Shown here: positions 34,187 through 43,593 of the stretch, one piece after another
Position numbering within the stretch: the stretch's first letter is position 1
How the letters are laid out: each line of letters starts with the position of its first letter
Assembly (NCBI RefSeq): GCF_004217185.1
Contig: NZ_SHKL01000001.1
Location: 2,726,001 to 2,790,000, forward strand
DNA: 64,000 nucleotides
Direction: 5' to 3'
DNA from: Pseudonocardia sediminis
GTDB taxonomy: Bacteria; Actinomycetota; Actinomycetes; Mycobacteriales; Pseudonocardiaceae
Translations under genes and position numbers: made by a program
The notes under the pieces: model-generated
Databases searched by the model: none
Seen by the model: only the letters and a program-made list of their open reading frames with translations
What the model was told of the DNA's origin: nothing

Positions 34187-35545
34187 GTGACCGCGACCCC
34201 ACCCCAGCAGCGCCCCGCGCCCGGCCACACCGCACCCGGCCACACCGCGCCCGGCCGCCGCGCGGCGGACCCGAGCTCGGCCGGGACGCCTGCGCAACGC
34301 CGTATACCCGCCGCCGCCAAGGTGGCCGCCGGTGACCTCGTCGACGTCGCGATGACCGTCAACGGCACCGACGTGACGGTGTCCGTGCCGGCCCGGATGC
34401 ACCTGGCCGACGTCCTGCGCGAGCACCTCGGGCTCACCGGCACCCACCTGGGCTGCGAGCACGGCGTCTGCGGGATGTGCACCGTGCTCGTCGACGGCGA
34501 CGCGGCGCGCGCGTGCCTGCTGTTCGCGGTGCAGTGCGAGGGCGCCGAGGTGACGACGGTCGAGGGCCTCGGCACCGCCGACGACCAGCACCCCCTGCAG
34601 CAGGCGTTCTCCGCCCACCACGGCCTGCAGTGCGGCTTCTGCACCCCCGGCATGCTGATGAGCGGCTACGACCTGCTCACGAACGGGCCCGAGGGGACCG
34701 CCGTCGCGCCGGAGGAGCTGCCCGAGCAGATGTCCGGCGTGATCTGCCGGTGCACCGGCTACCGCGGCATCCTCGCCGCGGTCGCCGACGTGGCCGCCGA
34801 GCACCCCGACGGGCTCCCCGGCCCGCGCAACTGCGCCTCCCGGACCCTGGTCGGCCGCGGCGGCGCCCGCCCCGCCGACGCGGGCTCGGCGGAGGGAGGG
34901 CCCGACGCCGGCCCGGCCGTCCCGGAGGAGGTGCGGATCCCCGCCGGGGCGCCGTCGGCGACGGTGTCGGTGCGCAGCGAGCTGAGCTCCGACGTCGCGT
35001 CGGTCTGGAACGTGATCGACGACTTCGACCTGCTGGCCCGCTGCCTGCCCGGCGCCGAGCTCGTCGAGATCCTCGACGAGAGCCGCTACCGCGGCCGGGC
35101 GACGATCGCCCTGGGGCCGGTGAAGCTGAGGTTCGAGGGGCTCGCCCAGGTCGTCGAGCGGGAGCCGGCCGAGCACCGGCTGAACGTCCTGGCGCAGGGC
35201 GCCGACGCCGGCGGCAGCGCGACGCGTGCGGTCATCAGGCTGCGGGTCGAGCCCGGTGCGGACGGCGGGAGCGTGCTGGTCGCCGATGCCGACCTGCATC
35301 TGTCCGGGCGGATCGCGCAGTTCGGGCGGGCACTCGCCGGTGACGTGAGCAGGCGGCTGTTCGAGCAGTTCGGACGGTCGGTGGACGAGGCCGCCCGCAC
35401 CGGACAGGCTCCGGATGCCACGTCGACGGGGCCGAGCCCGCTGCGGATGGCGGCCGGCGCGACGCTGGACACCTTGCGTTCCGCGGCACTCCGGATCCGC
35501 GCCCGGGTGTGGGGCCGGGCGCGCGCCCGACGCGCCAGGAGGTGA
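34187..35545 (+). CDS. hmfC: [2Fe-2S] subunit fused to a CoxG-like SRPBCC domain
   Basis: A 452-aa two-part protein. Residues about 45-215 form the [2Fe-2S] subunit with CEHGVCGMCTVLVDGD, LQCGFCTPGMLMSG and VICRCTGYRGIL. A 50-residue Pro/Gly/Ala linker leads to a CoxG/SRPBCC domain over about residues 260-400 (SVWNVIDDFDLLARCLPGAE, YRGRATIALGPVKLRFEGLA) and a basic tail (RARVWGRARARRARR). CoxG attaches CO dehydrogenase to the membrane in other bacteria, so the fusion may dock the dehydrogenase on the membrane. The GTG at 34187 behind GAGGAGGA is preferred over the GTG at 34145. The N-terminal PGHTA repeats are low-complexity. Confidence 0.82.
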   Translation: MTATPPQQRPAPGHTAPGHTAPGRRAADPSSAGTPAQRRIPAAAKVAAGDLVDVAMTVNGTDVTVSVPARMHLADVLREHLGLTGTHLGCEHGVCGMCTVLVDGDAARACLLFAVQCEGAEVTTVEGLGTADDQHPLQQAFSAHHGLQCGFCTPGMLMSGYDLLTNGPEGTAVAPEELPEQMSGVICRCTGYRGILAAVADVAAEHPDGLPGPRNCASRTLVGRGGARPADAGSAEGGPDAGPAVPEEVRIPAGAPSATVSVRSELSSDVASVWNVIDDFDLLARCLPGAELVEILDESRYRGRATIALGPVKLRFEGLAQVVEREPAEHRLNVLAQGADAGGSATRAVIRLRVEPGADGGSVLVADADLHLSGRIAQFGRALAGDVSRRLFEQFGRSVDEAARTGQAPDATSTGPSPLRMAAGATLDTLRSAALRIRARVWGRARARRARR

Positions 35546-36138
35546 CGTGGTCGGACGTGGGGGTTCCCGAGGTCCTGACCCACTGGGCCTGTTCGATGTG
35601 AGACCCGTTCATCCGTTGGTGCGTCGCGGTAAGCCAGGTCCCTGGCGTTCCCCCTGTTGGTGTGTTGTGAATCCGCTGGTGGGCGCGCCCCAACGGTGGC
35701 AACGCGGTGGCGGTGCCGCGGCGGGTGAGCTCGGCGACGGCGACATCGGTGCTCGGGAACGCGCGGAGATATCTCAGGTCCGCACGCACTTGTGGAGCGG
35801 CCGACTGCAGGGCGCGGCAAGTTCCGGCCAACGCGAACGCGATGCCCATGCGCGCGCAGCCATAGCGGGCGTGCGCCATGGCCTTGGATGCTCCGCAGTC
35901 GATCGCGTGTACGGCGTCGAGGTGCGCCGGCACCGCGGTCAGGTGCAGATGATCGGCGCGGACCAGCGACAGCTGCGAGTCGATCCGGCGTAGCAGTCGA
36001 GCCGCACCCGCCCGGCCCAGCATCCCGGTCACCCGGATCACGCGAACCCCGGGCACTGGCATGTCGATTCTCAGGGGCGCGCCGGAGCCGCCCGGGCCGT
36101 CGGCGGCGCCGTCGGCCGGAGCGCACGTGGATCGTCAT
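35546..36138 (-). pseudogene. STAS-domain (anti-sigma antagonist-like) gene with a 5' frameshift
   Basis: An ATG at 36138 with a strong RBS (GGAAGGGGA) begins MTIHVRSG, but that frame turns into Arg-rich nonsense. Removing one C near GGCCGACGG joins it to the frame DGAADGPGGSGAPLRIDMP that continues into VRVIRVTGMLGRAGAARLL and LRYLRAFPSTDVAVAELTRRG, a STAS-like domain. The downstream frame has lost its normal stop and remains open to 35235, antisense to the end of the Fe-S subunit gene. The gene therefore appears damaged at both ends. A shorter intact protein starting at an ATG at 36062 is the alternative. Confidence 0.5.
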
Positions 36139-36176
36139 CGCAGTCCCCTTCCGTGCGGTTTCTGCGAGCTGGTTCC

Positions 36177-36560
36177 TCAACCCCGGACACGTGGAGCTGT
36201 ATCCGGTGCGGCGCTGCTCGTCGAGCCGGCCTGGAGGGGCTCCGAGAACAGTTGGTCGCGGGCGACGAGCAGAGCGAAGTAGGCCTCGGTGACGTCGCCG
36301 GCGGCGAGGTGGGCGCACGCGACGCGGGCGGGAATGTAGCCGAGCCTGTCTGGTCGGCTGGTGCTCAGCGCGGTCCGGAGGCGATGTTCGAGGTCGCTGG
36401 GCTGTGGGGACTGGGCGGCGATCGTGAGGTTGCGCAGGCGCTGAAGGCCGGTATCAACGGCCGCGGGCAGCGTGTCGGCCGCGGGCGGGGCGCCATCGTG
36501 TGCGTTTCGGGGCCGGGGTCCGGCGGTCGCGGTCACTATCGGGTGCGGGGAGGTAAGCAT
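36177..36560 (-). CDS. Hypothetical protein upstream of the STAS gene
   Basis: A 127-aa frame from an ATG at 36560 behind ACAGGAAC. The C-terminal half looks protein-like and helical (LQRLRNLTIAAQSPQPSDLE, YIPARVACAHLAAGDVTEAYFAL, VARDQLFSEP), while the N-terminus is Pro/Ala-rich. It ends 38 bp before the STAS start on the same strand, suggesting a two-gene unit in a stress/anti-sigma context. No family recognised. Confidence 0.45.
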   Translation of the reverse strand: MLTSPHPIVTATAGPRPRNAHDGAPPAADTLPAAVDTGLQRLRNLTIAAQSPQPSDLEHRLRTALSTSRPDRLGYIPARVACAHLAAGDVTEAYFALLVARDQLFSEPLQAGSTSSAAPDTAPRVRG

Positions 36561-36590
36561 CGATGTTCCTGTCCGGGTCGGCGTGATCAT

Positions 36591-37088
36591 GAACCCGCAG
36601 GGGCGAGCCCGGGTGGTTCTGCACGTCTGCCGAATAGGGGACGTGTCGACCCGTGTGTGGCTCTCTCGCGGATGGTTTGACGGTAGGCAGCTCGTGGGGC
36701 GTTCCCGAGCCGCAACCGGCGGCGGGGCGGTGCGGAATCGGCTCGGCGACGGTTCCGAAAATGGATCGGTCCCTGCGAAGCAGGACCTCGCATCGTCCGA
36801 ATGGCGACGCCTCGTTGTCAGATTCCGTCCCGCCGCGACGGGTCGTGGCAACAACGTTTACTCGTACGCCGGCGAGGCCGGCGCCGGGCGCAGCCCAGGA
36901 CCTCGAGGTGCGCGCTCCGTCGCGGAGTCCCAGCCTGAAGTCGCGCTGGTCGGGTCGCCTGGCGGCGTGGATGTACTCGACATCGAGAGGCACCGGCCAG
37001 TACCTGTAGGAAGATCGGAAAGCCGACGTCAATGTCCGGAGGTATTGCGCGATGGGTCCCTCGTTGCCGCCTGGGTCGGGTACCTGTC
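36591..37088. other. Gap without a recognisable gene
   Basis: About 500 bp. Several overlapping frames are open but none has a convincing start, codon pattern or family resemblance. The segment has locally lower GC than its flanks. It may be eroded coding sequence. Confidence 0.5.
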
Positions 37089-37480
37089 ATGGAGATGGCC
37101 GCGGACCACGCGGGTGCAGCCGGGCGGCGGAGCCACGAGCGGTCCCTGGACACCCGAAGGGCCATCGTCGTGGCCGCGGCGGAACGGTTCGCGGTGGTCG
37201 GCTATCACGGTGCCACGCTCAACGAGATCACTGCCCTGAGCGGGGTGACGAAGGGGGCGATGTATTTTCCACTTCCCGAACAAGGAGGCGGTGGCCGACG
37301 CGGTGATCACCGCGACCGAGGAGATCTGGACCTCGGTGCTCGCGGAGCTGGATGACCGCGACGGGGTTCGCTGCACACCGTCGTGGTGCTGACCGAGCAG
37401 AGGTATGTGGGACACGTTGTTGCCGCTGGTCGCCACGGCGGACTGGCTCGTCCGACACCCCGTCCGCGTCTGAGCGCGGC
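37089..37480 (+). pseudogene. TetR-family regulator pseudogene
   Basis: The HTH region is well preserved (SLDTRRAIVVAAAERFAVVG, ATLNEITALSGVTKGAMYF), resembling gamma-butyrolactone-receptor-type TetR proteins. At 37265-37268 a run of four T instead of three shifts the frame; in the shifted frame the protein continues HFPNKEAVADAVITATEEIW and SVLAELDDRDG. It then hits a stop near 37390, while a third frame reads VVVLTEQRYVGH. The ligand-binding domain is lost. It lies just upstream of an AraC gene. Confidence 0.7.
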
Positions 37481-37655
37481 ACGGACTGCCCCGTTCGGAC
37501 CGACCCCGTTCGGCTGTCCATATCATTTGGCGGTTCCGTACCGGGCGCCCTGTTCGTAGTGTTCGCGGCGTCACACTCGCAGGTACCGGTGCCGGTCCCA
37601 GCCCGTCCCCAATTTGGCGAGCGCCTTCCCCGGTGTGCGACTCCAGGGGTGCCCG

Positions 37656-38648
37656 ATGGGCGAGGGTATGCGCGACGATCGGGGCCGACCGCTGGTGCGT
37701 TCCAGCGATGTCGATGATCTGGTGGAGCGGGTCACCGCGATCATGTCGCCCCATACGGTCGCGCCGGCCCGTGCGGGCGAGTTCACCGCGCAGGTCTTCG
37801 GGTTCCACACCTCCGGGCTGTCGTTGCTGGAGTTCGACTACGGGATGGGGGTGCGGCTGAGCGCGGATCCGCTGCCCGGCTATGTGGCGGTGTGCCTGCC
37901 GCTGACCGGGTCGATGACCGCGCGCCACCAGGGGCGTCGGCTCGACGCCTGCGCCGGTGGGGCCGCGGTGGTGGGGACCCCGGCCTCGGAGCTGGTGATG
38001 GACTGGAGCGAGGCACTGCGGCTGCTGGTGCTGCGGATCGACCTCGGCGCGCTGCGCTCGCTGGCCGCTCGGCTGGTCACCGACCAGCCCGAGGAACCCG
38101 ACCTGCAGTTCGACCCGGCGATGGACAACCCGGTGACCACCGCGACGGCGCTGGGGCAGGCCCAGCTGATGCGACGGATGCTTTCCGACACCGGACCGGA
38201 GGCGGTGAATCCTTTGGTGACGGCGCAGCTGCGTGAGCAGGTCATGTACACCCTGCTGCTGGGCCAGCCCAACAGCTGGACCCGGGCGCTGTGCTACCGC
38301 CCCGCGCCGGCGCACCATTCGGCCGTCGCCGACGCCGCCGAGCTCATGCGATCCCATCCTGAGCAGCCGTTGACGATCGAGGGACTCGCGCGCGCGGTGG
38401 GCTTGTCGGTGCGGGCCCTGCACGCGGGGTTCTGCCGGGAGTTCGACCGATCCCCGAAGCAGTACCTGCAGAACGTGCGTCTCGAGCGTGCCTACGCCGA
38501 CCTGGCCGTTGCCGACCGCGGCCACGGAGTGCGGGTCACCGAAGTCGCCTATCGGTGGGGTTTCAGCCACCCGGGCCGCTTCGCCACCACTTACCGGCAC
38601 CGCTACGGCGAGGCTCCCGCCGCGACCCTGGCACGTCCGCTGCGCTGA
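37656..38648 (+). CDS. AraC-family regulator with AraC-binding-like N-terminal domain
   Basis: A 330-aa protein. The N-terminal half (YGMGVRLSADPLPGYVAVCL, RRLDACAGGAAVVGTPASEL) is the cupin-like AraC-binding domain. The C-terminal AraC HTH pair is clear: LTIEGLARAVGLSVRALHAG with SPKQYLQNVRLERAYADL, then VTEVAYRWGFSHPGRFATTY. The ATG at 37656 is preceded by AGGGGTG; an in-frame ATG follows at 37668. It is followed directly by repeat copy A and the DJ-1/formaldehyde-dehydrogenase genes, a possible regulon. Confidence 0.87.
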   Translation: MGEGMRDDRGRPLVRSSDVDDLVERVTAIMSPHTVAPARAGEFTAQVFGFHTSGLSLLEFDYGMGVRLSADPLPGYVAVCLPLTGSMTARHQGRRLDACAGGAAVVGTPASELVMDWSEALRLLVLRIDLGALRSLAARLVTDQPEEPDLQFDPAMDNPVTTATALGQAQLMRRMLSDTGPEAVNPLVTAQLREQVMYTLLLGQPNSWTRALCYRPAPAHHSAVADAAELMRSHPEQPLTIEGLARAVGLSVRALHAGFCREFDRSPKQYLQNVRLERAYADLAVADRGHGVRVTEVAYRWGFSHPGRFATTYRHRYGEAPAATLARPLR

Positions 38649-38676
38649 GTTCGGCTGCTGCGCTCGCCCGGCTGCC

Positions 38677-38916
38677 GAGCCCGGCCGCTGCGCTGAGCAC
38701 AGCCGTTGGGTAGTGCCGATTCCGCATCGCCGGGCCTGCCGGGAACGGCTCTGATCCGATGCCGGGGCTCTTTAGTGTCATGGCTGCGTCGTGGTCCCGA
38801 GGTGGGTCTGGCGTATCAGGAGTTCGCCGGGGGCACCGGAACGGAGCGCATCGTCGATGTCGTCATTGTTGGTCGGCCCCGATCGAACCGTGGACCGCGC
38901 TCGACACCGCCCGGGA
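38677..38916. repeat. 240-bp direct repeat, copy A
   Basis: This segment matches 44554-44793 at roughly 85-90% by eye, starting GAGCCCGGCCGCTGCGCT and ending at CCCGGGA. It carries the first codons of an ANTAR-type reading frame (ATG at 38857, MSSLLVGPDRTVD), but the ANTAR domain itself is missing. The following 216 bp to the DJ-1 gene hold no recognisable gene. Confidence 0.75.
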
Positions 38917-39132
38917 ATGCCTGATCTGGGCCCCGACCTGCCGGTGGCCTCATTCCGTTGCTGCCTGTCGCACGGGGCGGTTGTGAGGGTGTTCGACCGG
39001 AGTTCCGGACCGATGGTCGCGTCATCCGACTCTCGATAGATACCGCATGGTGAGACACCCGGGAGACGGGGTAAGCGCGATGCGATTCCGCTGAGCGTGC
39101 CCGGCCCGCCCGATGATGACGGAGGAACGGTC

Positions 39133-39690
<558 letters not shown>

Positions 39691-39738
39691 CCCACCACCG
39701 ACGCCACAGCACCCGAAAACCAGGAACGGAACATACGC

Positions 39739-40887
39739 ATGAAGGCACTCGTCTATCACGGTCCGCGCCAGGTCAGCGTCGATGAGGTCCCCGACGCCCG
39801 GATCGAGAAGCCCACCGACGTCCTGGTGAAGATCACCTCGACCAACATATGCGGGTCGGACCTGCACATGTACGAAGGCCGCACCGACTTCGAGCAGGGC
39901 CGCATCTTCGGCCACGAGAACCTCGGCGAGGTCGTCGAGGTCGGTGGCGGCGTCGACAAGATCCGGGTCGGGGACATGGTCTCCGCGCCGTTCAACGTCA
40001 GCTGCGGGCACTGCAACAACTGCGAACACGGACTGACCAACTACTGCCTGGCCGCCAACGAGCCCGGCGTAGCAGGGGGCGCCTACGGGTTCGCCGACAT
40101 GGGCGGCTGGGCCGGGGGGCAGGCCGAGTACCTGCGCATCCCGTGGGGCGACTTCCAGTGCCTGCGCCTGCCCGAGGACGCCCGCGAGAAGCAGAACGAC
40201 TACACGATGCTCTCTGACATCCTGCCCACCGGTTGGCACGCGGTGGAGATGTCCGGCCTGGTTCCCGGCGAGACGATCGTGATCTACGGCGCCGGCCCGG
40301 TCGGGCTGATGGCCGCCCTCTCTGCGTCGATCAAGGGCGCGGCGAAGGTGATGGTCGTCGACCGCCACCCCGACCGGCTCAAGCTGGCCGAACAGGTCGG
40401 CGCGATCCCGATCGACGATTCGAAGGGCTCCCCGGTCGACCAGGTCATGGAGCAGACCAAGGGTCGCGGCGCCGACCGCGGCGCCGAGTGCGTCGGCTAC
40501 CAGGCCCATGACCCCCAGGGCAACGAGGACAACGCGCTCACGATCAACAACCTGATCGCCTCGGTGAAGTTCACCGGCGGGATCGGCACCGTCGGCGTGT
40601 TCATCCCGCAGGACCCCGGCGCCCCCGACGAGCTCGCCCAGCAGGGCAAGGCCCGGATCGACTTCGGCAGCTTCTGGTTCAAGGGCCAGCAGATGGGGTG
40701 CGGGCAGGCCCCGGTCAAACGCTACAACCGCCACCTGCGCAACCTCATCGCCGAGGACAAGATCACCCCGTCCTGGATCGTGTCCCACAACCTGACCCTC
40801 GACCAGGCGCCGGAGGCCTACCAGCACTTCGACGCCCGTGACGAGGGCTGGACCAAGGTCGTCCTCAACCCCTCCCGGCCCAGCTGA
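39739..40887 (+). CDS. Glutathione-independent formaldehyde dehydrogenase-type zinc alcohol dehydrogenase
   Basis: A 382-aa medium-chain dehydrogenase. Catalytic zinc ligands lie in TNICGSDLHMYEG and IFGHENLGEVVE, structural zinc cysteines in VSCGHCNNCEHGLTNYC, and the Rossmann motif in VIYGAGPVGLMAALSA. The insertion AYGFADMGGWAGGQAEYL is typical of the Pseudomonas-type formaldehyde dismutase/dehydrogenase group, which keeps NAD tightly bound. It follows the DJ-1 gene by 48 bp and precedes an HbpS-like gene, indicating an aldehyde-stress operon. Confidence 0.9.
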   Translation: MKALVYHGPRQVSVDEVPDARIEKPTDVLVKITSTNICGSDLHMYEGRTDFEQGRIFGHENLGEVVEVGGGVDKIRVGDMVSAPFNVSCGHCNNCEHGLTNYCLAANEPGVAGGAYGFADMGGWAGGQAEYLRIPWGDFQCLRLPEDAREKQNDYTMLSDILPTGWHAVEMSGLVPGETIVIYGAGPVGLMAALSASIKGAAKVMVVDRHPDRLKLAEQVGAIPIDDSKGSPVDQVMEQTKGRGADRGAECVGYQAHDPQGNEDNALTINNLIASVKFTGGIGTVGVFIPQDPGAPDELAQQGKARIDFGSFWFKGQQMGCGQAPVKRYNRHLRNLIAEDKITPSWIVSHNLTLDQAPEAYQHFDARDEGWTKVVLNPSRPS

Positions 40888-40919
40888 ACGAGCCGGTCGA
40901 ATCTCCGAAGGAGCAGACG

Positions 40920-41333
40920 ATGAGACAGGTCGAGACAGTGGGCCTCGACGATGCCCGCAGGGTCATCGCCGCGGGCGAGCAGAGGGCCCGCGAGATCGGG
41001 TCGCCGAGCAACGTGGCGGTGGTCGACACGGGCGGGAACCTGGTCGCACACATCCGGATAGACGACGCCTGGATGGGAAGCATCGACATCTCGATCAACA
41101 AGGCGTTCACCGCGCGGGCCTTCGACACCTCCACCGGTGACCTCGCGAAGAACTCCCAGCCCGGCGGGCAGTTCTACGGCATCAGCGACTCCAACCACGG
41201 CCGGGTGATGATCTTCGCCGGAGGGTTGCCGCTGCGCGGAAGCAACGGGAACGTCGTCGGCGGGGTCGGAGTCTCCGGCGGCACCGGTGAGCAGGACCAG
41301 ATCGTCGCCGAGGCCGCCATGGCCGCCCTCTAG
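40920..41333 (+). CDS. GlcG/HbpS-family (heme-binding-like) protein
   Basis: A 137-aa protein with the family hallmarks SNVAVVDTGGNLVAHIRIDD, ISINKAFTARAFDTST and the glycine-rich ending VVGGVGVSGGTGEQDQ. HbpS of Streptomyces binds haem and senses redox stress, but many family members have unknown roles. No signal peptide is present. GAAGGAGCAGACG precedes the ATG, 33 bp after the dehydrogenase. Confidence 0.88.
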   Translation: MRQVETVGLDDARRVIAAGEQRAREIGSPSNVAVVDTGGNLVAHIRIDDAWMGSIDISINKAFTARAFDTSTGDLAKNSQPGGQFYGISDSNHGRVMIFAGGLPLRGSNGNVVGGVGVSGGTGEQDQIVAEAAMAAL

Positions 41334-41545
41334 TCAGGCCCACCAACCAGCCAGACACGTCCTATTCGGCAGCGACTGGCCGGTCTCCGGCCGACTCGTC
41401 GCCTCGCACCCGACGTGGTCGCACTGACCGACCACCTCGTCACCGAGTCGCCGCGCGCCACCGCGACGCCGACTACCCGAAAGCAACCGCTGTCGTCGTG
41501 ACCGCACCCAGCATGCGACGACGTCCTTCGAAAAGGAGATGGATC

Positions 41546-41854
41546 ATGGCTGAACCAGTGACCGTGGGGCTTCTCGTGCGTCTCGAGGCGCTACCCGGTC
41601 GAGAAGGCGACGTCGAGAACTTCCTGCAGCAGGGGCTCGGCCTCGTGCAGCAGGAGCCCGACACGGTGCGGTGGTTCGCCATCCGCTTCGGGCCCTCGTC
41701 CTTCGGCATCTACGACGCCTTTCCCGACGACTCCGGCCGCCAGACCCACCTCGCCGGCAAGGTCGGCCAGGCGCTCAAGGACAACACCGAGGTCCTGTTC
41801 GCCGAACCGACGGTCGAGCCGGTCGACGTGATCGCAGAGAAGCCGCCGGCCTGA
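41546..41854 (+). CDS. Antibiotic biosynthesis monooxygenase (ABM)-domain protein
   Basis: A 102-aa protein of ferredoxin-like ABM fold: VTVGLLVRLEALPGREGDVE, VRWFAIRFGPSSFGIYDAFP and GKVGQALKDNTEVLFAEP. Such small dimeric proteins act as cofactor-free monooxygenases or as stress-linked proteins of unknown chemistry. The ATG at 41546 follows AAAAGGAGATGGATC. It is 212 bp after the HbpS-like gene, with a small hairpin at 41378-41392 between. Confidence 0.85.
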   Translation: MAEPVTVGLLVRLEALPGREGDVENFLQQGLGLVQQEPDTVRWFAIRFGPSSFGIYDAFPDDSGRQTHLAGKVGQALKDNTEVLFAEPTVEPVDVIAEKPPA

Positions 41855-42332
41855 TCACCGACCGGCGTGCCACGGCGTCGGGTCGGGCCGGGGGGAAGAA
41901 GTCCCTGCGCACCCGGCATGGCGACGGGCGGCAGGGCCGCAGCGACGAATCCGAACGCCTCGACGCAGTAGATTCCCGGCTCGACCTAGGCTGGGATCTG
42001 CTCGGGACGCCGTGCGCTGCAGGAGGCCGGCCGCAGTCCTGGCGAGGCGGCGGTGCACCCGCCCGGCGAGGTCGAGGGCTAACTGAGCTGACTGCGAGGG
42101 CGCAGTCAGCTCAGGCCCCGCCGGTGGAGCAGATGTGGGCGGACCGTGGATGTCACATGTGCGCGACGTGGCCGGGGCCTCCCGTACCGAGACGGACACC
42201 CATGCAGGAGGGAGCCCGGCGGCGTGACGTCTCCGTGGTGCGGAGCGTCGGGCCTGTCGTCGCCTTTCGACCCGCTGCGGATCCTGCACAACGCCGCCCT
42301 TGCGAATCGGCGGCACACAGTGAGGAGAAGCA
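41855..42332. other. Intergenic region with a strong terminator
   Basis: About 480 bp without a supported gene. It contains the 14-bp-stem hairpin at 42083-42114 and, just before 42333, the RBS of the membrane protein gene (GAGGAGAAGC). The remaining sequence shows no recognisable coding or RNA signature. Confidence 0.55.
42083..42114. terminator. Strong hairpin terminator
   Basis: CTGAGCTGACTGCG (42083-42096) and its perfect reverse complement (42101-42114) enclose the loop AGGG. A 14-bp perfect stem is the strongest hairpin I see in the window. It separates the DJ-1/dehydrogenase/ABM genes from the membrane protein gene. No U-tract follows. Confidence 0.7.
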
Positions 42333-43511
42333 ATGGCGGACCTCGAGCAACGAGAAGCCTCGGACACGACCGTCGAGGATCATCAACGCACTCTCGTCGT
42401 GGGCTTGCTCGTCGACCCCGACACGCCCGCGGAGATCGCCGCGAAGCTGGTCGACGACCTCCCCGAAACACTCGGTGCGCAGGTCGACTCCAACATCGTG
42501 TGGGACCTGCGAACGATGACCCACCCGGTCACCCCCGCGGTGCACGACGCCGAGGAACTGCTCGACGCGGTGGCCGACCGGACCGCGGACTCCGGGTGGG
42601 ACCTCGGCGTCTATCTCACCGGTCTCCCGATCCAGCACGACGACCTCCCGATCCTGGTCGACCTCGACCACGACCGCCGTGTCGCCGGTCTCTCGCTGCC
42701 CGGGTTCGGACCGTTCCTGCAACACCGGAAGGTCCGCAACGCGGTGGTCCGCCTGGTCGCCGACCTCACCGGAACCGCCGACGCCGGGCTCGACTGGGGA
42801 CGGCACCACCCGAGCCGCCTCGGACGCGCGACCGCGAGACACCTACAGCCTGTCCTCGTCGTCCATACCGGGGACGGCCGGCACACACGGCGCTACGTGA
42901 CGACCCGATGGCGCGGCCGGGCTCGCCTGCTCGCCGGCATGGTGCACACCAATCAGCCCTGGCGCCTGGTCCTGGGTACGCGCACCGCGCTGGCCGCCGT
43001 CCTGGGCACCGGCGCCTACCTGACCATCACGACCTCGACGGTCTGGCTGCTGTCCACCCGCCTCGGAGTGGGCAAACTCGTCCTGACCTCCGTGGTGTCG
43101 GTCGCGCTCATGGTCGCCTGGATCATCGGCGCCCACCACCTGTGGGAACGCGCCCGCGACGAGGGCGAACAGGAGGAGACCGTGCTGTACAACTTCTCCA
43201 CCGTGCTGACGTTGGGCATCGGCGTTCTGACCATGTCTGTCGCGGTGTTCGTGCTCACCCTGCTCGGGTCGTTGTTCCTCCTCGAACCCTCGGTTCTCGG
43301 CTCGAACCTGGGCCGCCCACCCGAGCTCGCCGACCACCTTCAGCTCGTCTGGCTGGCCACCAGCCTGGCCACCGTCGCCGGAGCGCTGGGTTCCGGGCTG
43401 GACAGCGAGGACGCCGTACGGCGGGCGGCCTACGGCTACCGCGAGCGTCAGCGTCGCGACGAGATCGGCCAGGACGAGGAGACCGGCGAGTCTCCGGTTT
43501 CGTCATCCTGA
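42333..43511 (+). CDS. Integral membrane protein of unknown function with large N-terminal soluble domain
   Basis: A 392-aa protein. Residues 1-200 are soluble (TLVVGLLVDPDTPAEIAAKL, GWDLGVYLTGLPIQHDDLPI, VLVVHTGDGRHTRRYVTTRW). Four hydrophobic helices follow: LGTRTALAAVLGTGAYLTIT, GKLVLTSVVSVALMVAWIIG, TVLTLGIGVLTMSVAVFVLT and HLQLVWLATSLATVAGALGS. Homologous proteins are frequent in actinobacteria and sometimes mislabelled as folate dehydrogenases; no catalytic motif is visible. GAGGAGAAGC precedes the ATG. Confidence 0.7.
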   Translation: MADLEQREASDTTVEDHQRTLVVGLLVDPDTPAEIAAKLVDDLPETLGAQVDSNIVWDLRTMTHPVTPAVHDAEELLDAVADRTADSGWDLGVYLTGLPIQHDDLPILVDLDHDRRVAGLSLPGFGPFLQHRKVRNAVVRLVADLTGTADAGLDWGRHHPSRLGRATARHLQPVLVVHTGDGRHTRRYVTTRWRGRARLLAGMVHTNQPWRLVLGTRTALAAVLGTGAYLTITTSTVWLLSTRLGVGKLVLTSVVSVALMVAWIIGAHHLWERARDEGEQEETVLYNFSTVLTLGIGVLTMSVAVFVLTLLGSLFLLEPSVLGSNLGRPPELADHLQLVWLATSLATVAGALGSGLDSEDAVRRAAYGYRERQRRDEIGQDEETGESPVSSS

Positions 43512-43593
43512 CCAGCCCGTGGCGAGGCACCGGTTTGGACTCGATCTCGCCCGCCCACCCCCGACACGATAAGGACGCCGAGAGCTCGGGCGT

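Noticed and set aside
34208..34262. Short direct repeats encoding PGHTA units in the Fe-S subunit
   Set aside because: Low-complexity linker of a real gene; no mobile-element or regulatory signature.
36454..37032. 192-codon minus-strand frame
   Set aside because: Non-ATG start without RBS, no recognisable domain and unconvincing composition; treated as gap.
41340..41520. Possible remnant of a LysR C-terminus (frame reading LAPDVVALTDHLV)
   Set aside because: The match is short and generic; not enough to call a pseudogene.
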